Origin: Alistipes sp.
GTDB lineage: Bacteria > Bacteroidota > Bacteroidia > Bacteroidales > Rikenellaceae
NCBI GenBank assembly: GCA_017465605.1
Contig: JAFTVW010000026.1
Span: forward strand, 22,446-86,445
Direction: 5' to 3'
Length of the DNA: 64,000 bases
The number at the start of each line of letters is the position of its first letter. The stretch's first letter is position 1. Both the position numbers and the translations under genes were made by a program. The notes beneath the pieces were generated by a model. The model did no database searches, had not been told where the DNA came from, and worked only from the letters and a program-made list of their open reading frames with translations. Shown here in pieces: positions 27,401 through 35,577 of this stretch.

Positions 27401-27549
27401 CCTGTCTTGGATTGGGTTAAAGATACGGTCGCTCCGACCAATGCCTCTTTCGAGAGGTTCTGCACCACACCTCGAAGCGATGCGGTTGTGATTTGAGCCA
27501 TCACATCAAGGCTCAACAATGTCAATAATAGACAAATCAGTTTCTTCAT
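24418..27549 (-). CDS. Oar-like TonB-dependent outer membrane receptor
   Basis: 1043 residues. A signal peptide (MKKLICLLLTLLSLDVMAQ) is followed by a carboxypeptidase-regulatory-like beta-sandwich at about 22-110 (LRGVVQNLSKEALVGATVSL). A plug domain lies at about 115-230 (EVIESLPSVSRSLYDVVRLTPQ) and a long beta-barrel ends in a terminal Phe. It resembles the Oar-type receptors of Bacteroidota rather than SusC, and no SusD gene is adjacent. The ligand is unknown. It has its own promoter at 27689-27696; no clear terminator lies between it and the pyr leader. Confidence 0.88.
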   Translation of the reverse strand: MKKLICLLLTLLSLDVMAQITTASLRGVVQNLSKEALVGATVSLTQSKTGVAYYSVVDRDGRFAIHGIKPDDGYKLEVSYLGYDNYCISDLTLRVGESRSIDVVMRENLASVGAVVVEADNVKSAGVVENYSREVIESLPSVSRSLYDVVRLTPQANATKGGGMSYGGVANRYNSFMVNGIANNDMYGLSSSGTNGGLSNANPVSLDAIAQIEVAVASYDVRMSGFSGGMINAVTKSGTNEFAGSAYSYFNNQDLYGTTPGQNVANREKLQQQTNQIYGVTFGGPIVKDKVFFFVSGEYNEKSSPSSHYWGFDGAVLLEDELQRISSRYESLTGYDGGGVGRRDVKQRSGSLLANIDWRINSRNRLSASYSYLDARAEEYANTLSSFTFVGSGYANYSTAHHLAISLESQLGDRLHNTLSVGFSRVGDGRKPDVEGAMPSVIIKNTGSTEGVTVNIGNNRYAGVNSLTQNVLTLTDNLIFERGAHSFTFGMHHELYNIHNRYLANSYGTYTYNSIADFEQDKAAMYEYNYTDPSVTGSTVWGPRFKAAELNIYAQDDWDVGRGFRLVYGLRATLPLIFNTPTPNEEFNGGDIAKRYGIRIGDVPQSQILFSPRVGLSWRRYYDEGVLSAEVGGGIFTGQVPFVWVVNNYSNTGVEQKGLRLMGKTEGGKVVESAADFSVTPSPTTISNTSFMLNAMDSKFRYPQNFKANAAVGYKSFNGWSARVEALYTKAINNVVFRNVAVEQSGDMVYAVSSDGGVKGGALPKYNKIVSDYSAIYYMENTSRGYSYSLSGSVSKEFDFGLSLAASYTFGHSYSVCDVPSTSSSSNWNRNYNLDLNNPELSLSTYDIPHKVSLAATFHKRYSQLFDVTAGLVYQMTSGQRYSVTFGESVDFNGDGVFGSTLMYIPTEQELSVMQFADAESAARWNDYINADSYLRSNRGSFAERNAMQAPAEHRIDLHLAHGFYFGRESRRKIELSVDVMNFGNLLCRHWGSYYNLSGWRMQPVNVVSMENGAPVYKFTSGELSFDDLASRWHMQFGARIVF

Positions 27550-27688
27550 TACATATTGGTTAAGGGCATCTATTTACGATGCAAGTTCAACAAAATTGGT
27601 TTCGAGAACTTTTACGCAATCAACAACTTCCCGCTACAACGCAACGAAGAGCCAACGCATTTGCTTTGTCTCGACAACCAAACGATTG

Positions 27689-27696
27689 CAAATATA
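27689..27696 (-). promoter_or_regulatory. -7 box for the TonB receptor gene
   Basis: TATATTTG on the minus strand, an exact consensus -7 box, about 140 bases upstream of the start codon. This predicts a 5' leader of roughly 130 bases with no obvious structure. Confidence 0.55.
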
Positions 27697-27802
27697 AGAA
27701 AAATGCGTAAAATAATACGTTTTCACACAAAACTTTACCAATAAAATATCATTTTTGGGACAGATATTGAACATCGGATAGTATGCGAATAATAAAAATT
27801 AG

Positions 27803-27810
27803 TATTTTTG
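27803..27810 (+). promoter_or_regulatory. -7 box for the DedA-like gene
   Basis: TATTTTTG, an exact TAnnTTTG match, 12 bases before the start codon, predicting a very short leader. Confidence 0.55.
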
Positions 27811-27822
27811 CACGAGTAACGT

Positions 27823-28287
27823 ATGATTGAGGCAATAACACAATTCTTCATAGATTGGGGCTATATAGGGCTCTTTATATCGGCATTTGTGGCTGGTAGC
27901 ATTCTTCCGTTCAGCTCGGAGGTAGTGCTTACTGTTCTTGTGCAAATGGGTGCCGACCCGATGGTGTGCCTGTTATCAGCATCGGTGGGTAATACAGCCG
28001 GTGGATTAGTCTGCTACGGGCTTGGCTATCTGGGAAATATGGAGTGGATTGAGCGTTGGCTAAAAATAGACAAGCAGAAGATGGACAAAGTCTCTGGCTT
28101 TGTAAAACGCTACGGGGCAGTGATGGGTTTTTTTGGTGTTCTACCGTGGGTCGGTGAGGTCATCATCGTACTATTGGGCCTAATGCGCGCTAATGTATAT
28201 ATCACCACATTTACGATGTTTATCGGCAAATTTATCCGCTATCTGCTAATTATCCTTGCTCTACAAGGGGTAAATTCTCTATTTTAG
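27823..28287 (+). CDS. DedA/YqaA-like inner membrane protein
   Basis: 154 residues with four to five hydrophobic segments. It has the VTT (DedA/SNARE-associated) pattern of the short YqaA group: GSILPFSSEVVLTVLV near residue 26, GNTAGGLVCYGLGYL near 56, RYGAVMGFFGVLPWVGEVI near 100 and GKFIRYLLI near the end. DedA-family proteins are linked to membrane homeostasis and lipid carrier flipping; the role of the YqaA group is not established. The gene stands alone between the TonB receptor and the DUF3575 gene. Confidence 0.8.
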   Translation: MIEAITQFFIDWGYIGLFISAFVAGSILPFSSEVVLTVLVQMGADPMVCLLSASVGNTAGGLVCYGLGYLGNMEWIERWLKIDKQKMDKVSGFVKRYGAVMGFFGVLPWVGEVIIVLLGLMRANVYITTFTMFIGKFIRYLLIILALQGVNSLF

Positions 28288-28310
28288 CAAATTTCACTCT
28301 CTTATAGTTA

Positions 28311-28343
28311 CTTATATAATTATAGGTATAAGGTATTTTTTTT
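28311..28343 (+). terminator. Weak terminator after the DedA-like gene
   Basis: A 6-base-pair A/T-rich stem, CTTATA (28311-28316) with TATAAG (28327-28332), is followed by a run of eight T residues. The T-tract is good and the stem poor. Confidence 0.4.
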
Positions 28344-28433
28344 CACTCCCTAACAACATTTTACCCGACATTAAACTTTTTTGGTTCAAAGTTTGAGAGA
28401 TAGTCTGATGAATTAACAGGCAATCTTCATACT

Positions 28434-29003
28434 ATGAAAAAAATTCTACTTTTAACGCTGGCCTTGTCAGCATTTATCGGAAAAATTGATGCACAGAGTA
28501 TAGGATTGAAAAGCAACCTTCTCTATTCGGCATCGCTGTCGCCCAATATGGGCATCGAAATCGGATTGGGGGCTCAAACAACCCTCGACATCTCAGCGGG
28601 ATTCAACCCCTTCACATTCTCTAAGGGCCGTCAATGGAAACATTGGCTCGTACAGCCAGAGTTTCGCTATTGGACGTGCGAGCGTTTCAATGGTCACTTT
28701 GTGGCAGGTCACCTCATCGGAGGCGGCTTCAATGTCGGCAATGTGGATTTCTTCCCATTCTCAATATGGGATTCACTTGAAAACTATCGCTACAAAGGAC
28801 ACGCCTTGGGTGTTGGCGTAGGTTATGGCTATGCGTGGATGCTGGGCAAACGATGGAATCTCGAAGCAGAGGTAGGCTTAGGCTATGCCCACGCTTGGTA
28901 TGACCAATATGAATGTCGTGACTGCGGTGATAAAATCGGTTCAGGAGGTAAGAATTATTGGGGTGTAACCAAACTATCCATTTCACTTGTGTATCTATTC
29001 TAA
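28434..29003 (+). CDS. DUF3575 outer-membrane-type protein
   Basis: 189 residues with a signal peptide (MKKILLLTLALSAFIGKIDAQ). The mature part alternates short Gly/aromatic-rich strands (SAGFNPFTF, GVGVGYGYAWML, VGLGYAHAWY) and ends SLVYLF, as expected for a small outer-membrane beta-barrel. It matches the DUF3575 family, commonly found beside DUF3868/OmpA proteins in Bacteroidales fimbriae-type loci. The next gene, 12 bases downstream, is such a partner. No fimbrillin gene follows. Confidence 0.82.
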   Translation: MKKILLLTLALSAFIGKIDAQSIGLKSNLLYSASLSPNMGIEIGLGAQTTLDISAGFNPFTFSKGRQWKHWLVQPEFRYWTCERFNGHFVAGHLIGGGFNVGNVDFFPFSIWDSLENYRYKGHALGVGVGYGYAWMLGKRWNLEAEVGLGYAHAWYDQYECRDCGDKIGSGGKNYWGVTKLSISLVYLF

Positions 29004-29015
29004 AACAAAGCGACT

Positions 29016-30515
29016 ATGAAACATCTTGTAAAGTATCTGCTTGCTATGTGCATAGCATTTATGAGTATAAAATCATCGACCGCTCAAACGGTTACCGCAA
29101 GCAGTGTAACAATCAGCGATATCGACATTTCGCACTCGAATAATAGGGTATATGTCGATATGACTATTGATTTAAGCAATGCGCACATCAAATCCAACAA
29201 ATCGTTGCGTATCACACCTTTCATATCTGATGGAAATCAGATGGTGCAACTTCCAGCCGTAGTTGCCGATGGACGACGTCGTCACATAGTTCACCAGCGC
29301 GGCGAAATCACACCCGAAGAGTCAGCCGACATATTTGTTCGTCGTAAGAATCGCACCGAACAGAGTCTTAACTACTCGGCCGATGTAGCCTACGAGCAGT
29401 GGATGGCAAACTCCGAGCTTATACTTCGTGAGGAGTGGTGCAGTTGTCACGACATACCTTATGCCGAGGAACTTATGGCCGTCGCTCAGATGCACAACAC
29501 ACCCGCTTCTGGTAACATTGTCGCAAGTTCTCCTGCAAATTCACAGGCAACTCCTCAGCAGCAAGCAACATCGCCTGCATCGCAGCCTAAACCACAGATG
29601 GCATACGCCATACCAAAGGCCGACACGCCATCTTGGGCAACGCACGATGCCGAGATTTATTTCCCAATCAACAAGAGTGCGTTCAATGCTAACTATATGA
29701 CCAATTCGCACGAACTCGACACATTGCGTCAGCTATTGGCAAGTGGTAGCGAAGTTACGGAGATAAAACTTATGGGATACGCTTCACCCGAAGGCCCATA
29801 CAAGTTCAACGAGAATCTTGCTACGCAGAGAGCAAACTCTGTAAAGGATTATATGGCTAAGAATAATATCGGTGGCACAATCCCCGTCAAGGCCGAATCG
29901 GCTCCTATTGACTGGGAGGAGTTAAAGCAGATGCTCAACAATAGCAAGATAAGCAACTATCTGAAAATAATTGCCATAATCGACAACGCAGAGATTAAGC
30001 CTGCCGACAAAAACAACGCTATTCGTCAGCAGTTCCCCGTAGAGTACAAATTTATGTTCCGCACGTGGTATCCCAAGTTGCGTAAGACCGATATTAGCAT
30101 CACTCACAAACCTAAGAGTCTCGATGTTGCATCGGCAAAGCAGCAGCTCGAAATCGACCCTTCTAAGCTCTCTTTGGGTGATATATATATGATTGCTCAC
30201 ACATACGACAAGGGTAGCAAAGAGTGGAACGATATAATCCTACTTGCTGTTCAGACATATCCCAACGTAGCCGAGGCTCGCGTTAATGCCGCCAACGTAG
30301 CTATGGCAAATGGCAACTACACTCAGGCTGCGGCCTATTTACAGGGATTGCCAGCCAATATGCCTGAGGCTATGAATTCTCGCGGCATACTTGCAATGTC
30401 AGAGGGTAAATACGAGCAGGCTCTCTCGCTCTTTGAGGCGGCACAGAAGGCTGGCGTCAGCGAGGCCACCTACAATATCTCGCTCGTAAAACAACTTATG
30501 TCACTTAAAAATTGA
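29016..30515 (+). CDS. DUF3868/OmpA-like protein with C-terminal TPR
   Basis: 499 residues. A signal peptide (about 1-23) is followed by an N-terminal domain of DUF3868 type (25-165) with the DIDISHSNNRVYVDMTIDL strand pattern. A Pro/Gln/Ala-rich linker lies at about 165-200. An OmpA-like domain follows from about 213, with IYFPINKSAFNANY and LMGYASPEGPYKFNENLATQRA. TPR-like repeats lie at about 395-495 (AANVAMANGNYTQAAAYLQG). It is probably periplasmic and attached to peptidoglycan. It forms a two-gene unit with the DUF3575 gene. Confidence 0.82.
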   Translation: MKHLVKYLLAMCIAFMSIKSSTAQTVTASSVTISDIDISHSNNRVYVDMTIDLSNAHIKSNKSLRITPFISDGNQMVQLPAVVADGRRRHIVHQRGEITPEESADIFVRRKNRTEQSLNYSADVAYEQWMANSELILREEWCSCHDIPYAEELMAVAQMHNTPASGNIVASSPANSQATPQQQATSPASQPKPQMAYAIPKADTPSWATHDAEIYFPINKSAFNANYMTNSHELDTLRQLLASGSEVTEIKLMGYASPEGPYKFNENLATQRANSVKDYMAKNNIGGTIPVKAESAPIDWEELKQMLNNSKISNYLKIIAIIDNAEIKPADKNNAIRQQFPVEYKFMFRTWYPKLRKTDISITHKPKSLDVASAKQQLEIDPSKLSLGDIYMIAHTYDKGSKEWNDIILLAVQTYPNVAEARVNAANVAMANGNYTQAAAYLQGLPANMPEAMNSRGILAMSEGKYEQALSLFEAAQKAGVSEATYNISLVKQLMSLKN

Positions 30516-30561
30516 CAACGGCGTGGTTGCGCGCACCGTAGCCGACAACAATAATTCCAAG

Positions 30562-30598
30562 TGGGGAGGTGTAGATTCGTTCTTCATCTCCCCAAATT
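30562..30598 (+). terminator. Terminator hairpin after the OmpA/TPR gene
   Basis: A 10-base-pair stem, TGGGGAGGTG (30562-30571) with CATCTCCCCA (30585-30594), followed by a short AT-rich tail. It is 47 bases after the stop codon. The T-tract is weak. Confidence 0.55.
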
Positions 30599-30629
30599 CT
30601 GTATTATCATACGATTTTCTGCTCTACAC

Positions 30630-30670
30630 GCAAAACAAAGAGTGCCAACCCCTGTGGAATTAGCACTCTT
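30630..30670 (-). terminator. Terminator of the FISUMP lipoprotein gene
   Basis: On the minus strand an 8-base-pair stem (30663-30670 with 30638-30645) is followed by a T-rich tail, TTTGTTTTG. It is about 90 bases beyond the stop codon. The gap between gene and hairpin holds a run of nine C (30682-30690). Confidence 0.65.
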
Positions 30671-30758
30671 ATAGAATTTCTCCCCCCCCCTCCGATTGAA
30701 TTCACCCGGCGCATTCATCTGCCGGCCTCGCTCTCAATCGAGTTATATAATGAAAATG

Positions 30759-32243
30759 TTATTTCTCTCTTATGCAACGCAACTGCATACCATTTGCGCG
30801 ATACATCTCCTTCTGTGGCTCGTAATTATTATTTACAGCACGAGTAGTATTCAAATCAAAGAACAACGATGTTGATTTGTTACCCGCAGTACCAGCGGTC
30901 CAATAATATCCAATCCACGGCATTGGATTATAATCATCGCCATAGTTGTTAAGGTTGGTCAATACTCCATTCTCGAAGCTACGACGACCTGCACCCGGCA
31001 TAAACATCTTCACTCCCGTAGCACGGTCAACCAAATGCCAGCCATACATATTTTTAACATCTCCAAGTTGAGCCATATCCTCCAAATCGTCAATATCAAA
31101 TGCTGTGAACACATCTCCCGCAGGTACTCGCCAACCACGAGGACAAGGGTCGTTTACACTCTTCTTATCGGCACTCCACAACGAAGAGTCGTGAGATGAA
31201 TACAACCAATCATACTCATTTGATTTCGAGCCGAGAATAAAGGCCATAGGATTTGCCGTAGCAAACTCTGCACTACCTGCTCCATTGTCAGCATCGTAGT
31301 ATTTCCAACGAAGATAGTTATCAAGATGGTTATATACATACTCATCGGAATTCTCCGAGAAGCTATAATCGAGTGGGCGAGCCATAGGGTCTTTTCGGCC
31401 CCACTGATAATAAACACCGTATGAGTCATAAATATCATCGCCATTTGTCGAGCCATCGCCATTGTGATATGCACCCAAATTGCGGTCCATAAAATCACCA
31501 ACCGATGTTACGATTGCAGTAGATTCAATATCCGATTTCGTCAACCACAAGTGCCAACTCCACAAAATCTGTCCGCCATTACCGTAAGCTGCAACAACAG
31601 CATTACCACTCGGCATACGGGTCTCAATCACCTCTTTCTCTTCTCCGAGAATATCCTCGTGACCCACAAAGAATGTAAACTCACCCTTTGGAGCATCGTA
31701 GCTGCTATACTTGATGATTGATTGAGGACCCTGCCATAACAACTTCACACTATCGGGAGAGATACGCTCCTCGCTCTCGCCTTTGTGGGTAACGTCGATT
31801 GTATAACGAGTATCCATCTGCGACAGTGCATAGCAGTTTGAGTATTTGTCGGTAAGGTCTATCTGCTTGTTTAGCAACGAAAGATACGAAGAAGTATTGA
31901 CTCTTGTACCGATTGCGGTATATCCTGTCAATCGCAAAATACCATTCTCCTCCACAGAGCTATCCTCGGAAGTAAACTTCGATGGCGACTTAACGGTAAT
32001 GGTATTATTCAACATATCAACCCCAACAATAGTCCAACCCTTAGGCTGAGCCGCCACTGAGATACTTGTGATATTCTCTGCCGTGAAAGGAATCACAATC
32101 TCAGCACCGAAAGTTGCTGTGATTTGACCCGGCATCTCGAATACAAAATCGTATTTTTCTTCGGTCTTACACGATGAAAACAGTGTAACACAAGTAGTTA
32201 CAACCATCACCGCAGAAAAAACGCTCGTCAAAAAACTCTTCAT
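30759..32243 (-). CDS. FISUMP-domain surface lipoprotein
   Basis: 494 residues. The N-terminus is a lipoprotein signal ending LFSSC at about residue 25. The middle region is not recognised. The C-terminal half, from about residue 260, has the pattern of the Fibrobacter succinogenes major paralogous domain: GDFMDRNLGAYHNGD, YYQWGRKDP, DPCPRGWRVPAGDVFTAF, YYWTAG and the ending ANGMQLRCIREK. Such proteins are exported and often surface-exposed in Bacteroidota; the function is unknown. It stands alone, convergent with the OmpA/TPR gene. Confidence 0.82.
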   Translation of the reverse strand: MKSFLTSVFSAVMVVTTCVTLFSSCKTEEKYDFVFEMPGQITATFGAEIVIPFTAENITSISVAAQPKGWTIVGVDMLNNTITVKSPSKFTSEDSSVEENGILRLTGYTAIGTRVNTSSYLSLLNKQIDLTDKYSNCYALSQMDTRYTIDVTHKGESEERISPDSVKLLWQGPQSIIKYSSYDAPKGEFTFFVGHEDILGEEKEVIETRMPSGNAVVAAYGNGGQILWSWHLWLTKSDIESTAIVTSVGDFMDRNLGAYHNGDGSTNGDDIYDSYGVYYQWGRKDPMARPLDYSFSENSDEYVYNHLDNYLRWKYYDADNGAGSAEFATANPMAFILGSKSNEYDWLYSSHDSSLWSADKKSVNDPCPRGWRVPAGDVFTAFDIDDLEDMAQLGDVKNMYGWHLVDRATGVKMFMPGAGRRSFENGVLTNLNNYGDDYNPMPWIGYYWTAGTAGNKSTSLFFDLNTTRAVNNNYEPQKEMYRANGMQLRCIREK

Positions 32244-32281
32244 ATATCAAATTTTATCTTTATTCGTTTGCAAAATATCTG

Positions 32282-32289
32282 CAAATATA
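32282..32289 (-). promoter_or_regulatory. -7 box for the FISUMP lipoprotein gene
   Basis: TATATTTG on the minus strand, about 39 bases upstream of the start codon; an exact consensus -7 box without a clear -33 box. Confidence 0.55.
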
Positions 32290-32397
32290 CCAATTTCCTG
32301 CGACATAGCGCAATGAATTTTTGATAATTTATCTGCAAAATCAATAATTACCATATTGCAAACGTTTCGCCAACCGATTTATTATATAAATCAGCAC

Positions 32398-32438
32398 AAA
32401 AAAAATAGCAGGGTAGTGAACAATTTTCACCACCCTGC
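32398..32438 (-). terminator. Intrinsic terminator after floA
   Basis: On the minus strand a 13-base stem with one mismatch (arms 32426-32438 and 32408-32420) is followed by a run of about eight T residues. It lies 28 bases beyond the floA stop codon and ends the 37832-32466 operon. Confidence 0.9.
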
Positions 32439-32465
32439 CATACGCCTTCTATATCGAAGCTATAT

Positions 32466-33440
32466 TTACTTCTTATCACTCTTTGAGATGGCATCGCGCA
32501 TCTGAGTATCGGCCATAATGTTTTTCATCTTGTAGTAGTCCATTATACCCAAATTACCGTTACGGAATGCCTCGGCCATTGCCAACGGCACTTCGGCCTC
32601 AGCCAAAATAACCTTCGCACGAGCATCCTGAGCTTTTGCTCGATTCTCCTGCTCCAAAGCAACCGCCATAGCACGACGCTCCTCAGCCTTCGCCTGAGCA
32701 ATATTCTTATCGGCATCTGCCTGATCCATCTGCAATTGTGCTCCGATGTTCTTACCCACATCGATATCGGCAATATCAATCGAAAGAATCTCAAAAGCAG
32801 TACCAGCATCAAGGCCCTTCTCCAACACAACGCGTGAAATAGAATCGGGATTCTCCAACACAATCTTATGCGACATTGCCGAGCCGATCGACGAAACGAT
32901 ACCCTCACCGACGCGGGCCAAAACAGTCTCCTCGCCAGCACCGCCGACTAACTGTTTGATATTCGCACGCACCGTCACACGCGCCTTGGCGATAAGCTGA
33001 ATACCATCTTTTGCCACAGCAGCAACGGGTGGGGTATTGATAACCTTTGGATTCACCGACATCTGCACAGCCTCAAACACATCACGACCAGCCAAATCAA
33101 TAGCGGTTGCCATCTTGAAGTCAAGATTGATATTCGCTTTCTGAGCCGACACCAAAGCGTGTACAACATTCGTAACGTTACCACCAGCCAAATAGTGAGC
33201 CTCCAACTCATTGGGGTCCAACTTCAAACCCGCCTTCGTACCCTCAATCATAGATGACACAATCACTGAGGGTGGCACTCTACGCCAGCGCATCAAGAAT
33301 AGCTGCAATAGGCTGATATTCACGCCCGACACCAATGCCGAGAACCACAACCCCACAGGGATAAAGTAGAAAAACAACCAAATGGCAACCAATGCCAAAA
33401 AGCCAAAAACGAGTAAAACTCCTAACTGAACTTCCATCAT
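32466..33440 (-). CDS. floA: Flotillin-like membrane scaffold protein (UPF0365)
   Basis: 324 residues, near the 331 of Bacillus FloA. An N-terminal hydrophobic hairpin (about 4-45) is followed by the very conserved flotillin-like body: [61 protein letters not shown] and [41 protein letters not shown] chose the ATG at 33440; a start at 33494 adds an unconserved basic tail. FloA organises membrane domains and is commonly paired with NfeD, whose gene lies just upstream. Confidence 0.93.
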   Translation of the reverse strand: MMEVQLGVLLVFGFLALVAIWLFFYFIPVGLWFSALVSGVNISLLQLFLMRWRRVPPSVIVSSMIEGTKAGLKLDPNELEAHYLAGGNVTNVVHALVSAQKANINLDFKMATAIDLAGRDVFEAVQMSVNPKVINTPPVAAVAKDGIQLIAKARVTVRANIKQLVGGAGEETVLARVGEGIVSSIGSAMSHKIVLENPDSISRVVLEKGLDAGTAFEILSIDIADIDVGKNIGAQLQMDQADADKNIAQAKAEERRAMAVALEQENRAKAQDARAKVILAEAEVPLAMAEAFRNGNLGIMDYYKMKNIMADTQMRDAISKSDKK

Positions 33441-33530
33441 ATCTTTCTTAGTTTTAGAATATTTTCTTCGCCAATATATTTTTAACTTTCGCACTCATTT
33501 ACAGAGTATTATCCACTATCAAAAGCCACA

Positions 33531-33992
33531 TTATTCCGCTCTGCGGACTATAACGGTAAAATTCTCAAATCCAACGACCTGCACTCTGATTTTGGGGCCA
33601 ATATACGCATCTGTGGATTTGGCCTCATAACTCTTGCCATCAACCTCAATTTTACCCATAGGCGAAAGACGCGATATTGCCACTCCCACGTCACCCACTT
33701 TGAGCTCATCGGCAGGGAGCGAACTGCTTGTACTCATCAACTTATCTTTGAGAGCAAAACGCTGCCAAGTCTTGGCACGAAGCGACAGAATTGTAACCAA
33801 TAACGATAAAATGAGCGCAACAAATATTGTCACAATTCCGCCAACCAAACCATATTTAGCAAAGCCGAAATAGATGGCCACACCATAACTTGTCAACGAC
33901 AGTAATGCACCCAAAATCGTTCCGGGCAGAAACACCAACTCTGCCACCAAAAAGAATGCTCCAAGCACCAACAGCAATGTTAACAATCCCAT
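33531..33992 (-). CDS. NfeD-family membrane protein
   Basis: 153 residues. Two to three membrane segments in residues 1-70 are followed by a C-terminal OB-fold domain (ADELKVGDVGVAISRLSPMGKIEVDGKSYEAKS at about 95-127). This is the short NfeD type without the serine protease domain. NfeD proteins work with flotillin/stomatin-family proteins, and floA follows 90 bases downstream. Confidence 0.88.
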   Translation of the reverse strand: MGLLTLLLVLGAFFLVAELVFLPGTILGALLSLTSYGVAIYFGFAKYGLVGGIVTIFVALILSLLVTILSLRAKTWQRFALKDKLMSTSSSLPADELKVGDVGVAISRLSPMGKIEVDGKSYEAKSTDAYIGPKIRVQVVGFENFTVIVRRAE

Positions 33993-34026
33993 ATCATATA
34001 TATTTTATAGGTTTAACAATCAAATT

Positions 34027-35577
34027 CTACTCTTCCTCCTCAGGTTTAGGCTCAGGCTTAATCTCAATAATCTCAACCTGCAAATTCTCGTCACACTTAC
34101 CCACAGCTTGCGCCACACGCTCGGCCAAAGCTCGACTAACGAATGTTCCTATATTAAACACACCATCGCTCGACTTTGAAATCTGGCAATCGGCAGCCAT
34201 TGTTGCAATCACATCTTTAACCGTATCGTCCAACTCTCCGCCCTTAATAGCCAAGCGGTAGGTTATGGCCTCACCTTCTCCCACCTCCGAGAGATTAGTC
34301 TTACGCCCATCGTACCACTCGACAATCTGAGGATTGCGGAATCCCTTCTTTTTCATAACCTCCAAAGCCGCTTCGGCCTCAGCCTTACTATGCAAACCAC
34401 CAGCATAATAGCTAAATCGGCCATCTTCGAGTTTTTCGATATACAACGGAGAGGCATTTCTAAAAATAGAAACTGACTGTTTGTATTTATATGTGCCGAG
34501 CAGAATTCTATATACAACGCCATACTCATATATCACACAATCGGGGATAGGATTTGACGAGTTATAGGGAGTTCGTGGCAAGAACTCGATAGGTTGATAA
34601 TCCACAAATGAGCGACGCTCCACCTCAACCACAGGCATACGATAATCAATCTGGCGAGAGATTCTCGAAGCATTCGACAAGGAGTCAATAGCAGGTGCAA
34701 GATTCAACAATTTAGCCACATACATCTCATAATTGAGAACGATTGGCTTCTGCAAACAATAATCCATTATAGGCTCCGAAACACAATTCTCTACCGACAA
34801 GAGTTTTTGCTGGCGAGACTCCATAATCATACTCTCGGTAATTTCCAGAATATCCTCACGAGACTCCTTCTCCAAGAAATACGAATAGACATATATTTTT
34901 TGGTCATAAATCTCGGTCCACAACTTTGCCAAACGACGCTCCAACACCATATTTTCGTCCATCACAGTTGCCATCTGGCGATACAACTCTTCGGCCTCAG
35001 CCTCAGTGGTAACCAGCAGATATTTATCGTACAAGGACTTTATCTTCGAGTAGTTTTTGGTATATGTTTGAGCATAATCTCGTACCGTTGTCTCCTTACC
35101 CTGCATTGATATCAAGGTCTTGAAGTCTTCGGGAGCAATACTCTTTTTGAAATACTCATTATTGAAAATCGAGCCTGAGCCTTTCGCACCATCTGCGCCA
35201 CCAATATTACCCATCGACGAGAGAACGTGCTGCTGCTCGATTGCATTAATCTGATCGATGAGTTTCATCTTCTGAGTACGCATATTGTAAATCGCATTCT
35301 CGGCATCAGAAAGTACTATTCGCATCGAATCCATACGAATCTGCGAAAGCGAATCACGCAACTCTGAATCCGAGCGCATTGCGACACGCACATCACGAAC
35401 AACAGCCAACAAAGAGTCAGTCTTTTGACGCAACTTATCGTCACTACGCAAAAGATTCATATAATCTTTATTACTCTCCAAACCAGGAACTCTGGCTACA
35501 ATATCCTGAGCCGACGCATCGGCAATTCCCACAAGTAGGGTAAATAGTCCTGTTATAACAAATCTACATTTCATCAT
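34027..35577 (-). CDS. Periplasmic coiled-coil protein with C-terminal SPOR-like region
   Basis: 516 residues. A signal peptide (about 1-24) is followed by a long helical, charged region (30-260) with coiled-coil character. Two sporulation-related (SPOR-like) segments lie near 350-415 (VVYRILLGTYKYKQ, SYYAGGLHSKAEAEAALEVMKKKGF) and 430-500 (TYRLAIKGG, FNIGTFVSRALAERVA). The tail is acidic (PEPKPEEEE). SPOR domains bind denuded peptidoglycan, so a cell-envelope role is likely. The ATG at 35577 overlaps the trkH stop as ATGATGA, indicating translational coupling. Confidence 0.75.
   Translation of the reverse strand: MMKCRFVITGLFTLLVGIADASAQDIVARVPGLESNKDYMNLLRSDDKLRQKTDSLLAVVRDVRVAMRSDSELRDSLSQIRMDSMRIVLSDAENAIYNMRTQKMKLIDQINAIEQQHVLSSMGNIGGADGAKGSGSIFNNEYFKKSIAPEDFKTLISMQGKETTVRDYAQTYTKNYSKIKSLYDKYLLVTTEAEAEELYRQMATVMDENMVLERRLAKLWTEIYDQKIYVYSYFLEKESREDILEITESMIMESRQQKLLSVENCVSEPIMDYCLQKPIVLNYEMYVAKLLNLAPAIDSLSNASRISRQIDYRMPVVEVERRSFVDYQPIEFLPRTPYNSSNPIPDCVIYEYGVVYRILLGTYKYKQSVSIFRNASPLYIEKLEDGRFSYYAGGLHSKAEAEAALEVMKKKGFRNPQIVEWYDGRKTNLSEVGEGEAITYRLAIKGGELDDTVKDVIATMAADCQISKSSDGVFNIGTFVSRALAERVAQAVGKCDENLQVEIIEIKPEPKPEEEE

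Noticed and set aside
30512-30758. Possible small genes between the OmpA/TPR gene and the FISUMP gene
   Set aside because: Only short frames without family features; two terminator hairpins explain most of the structure.
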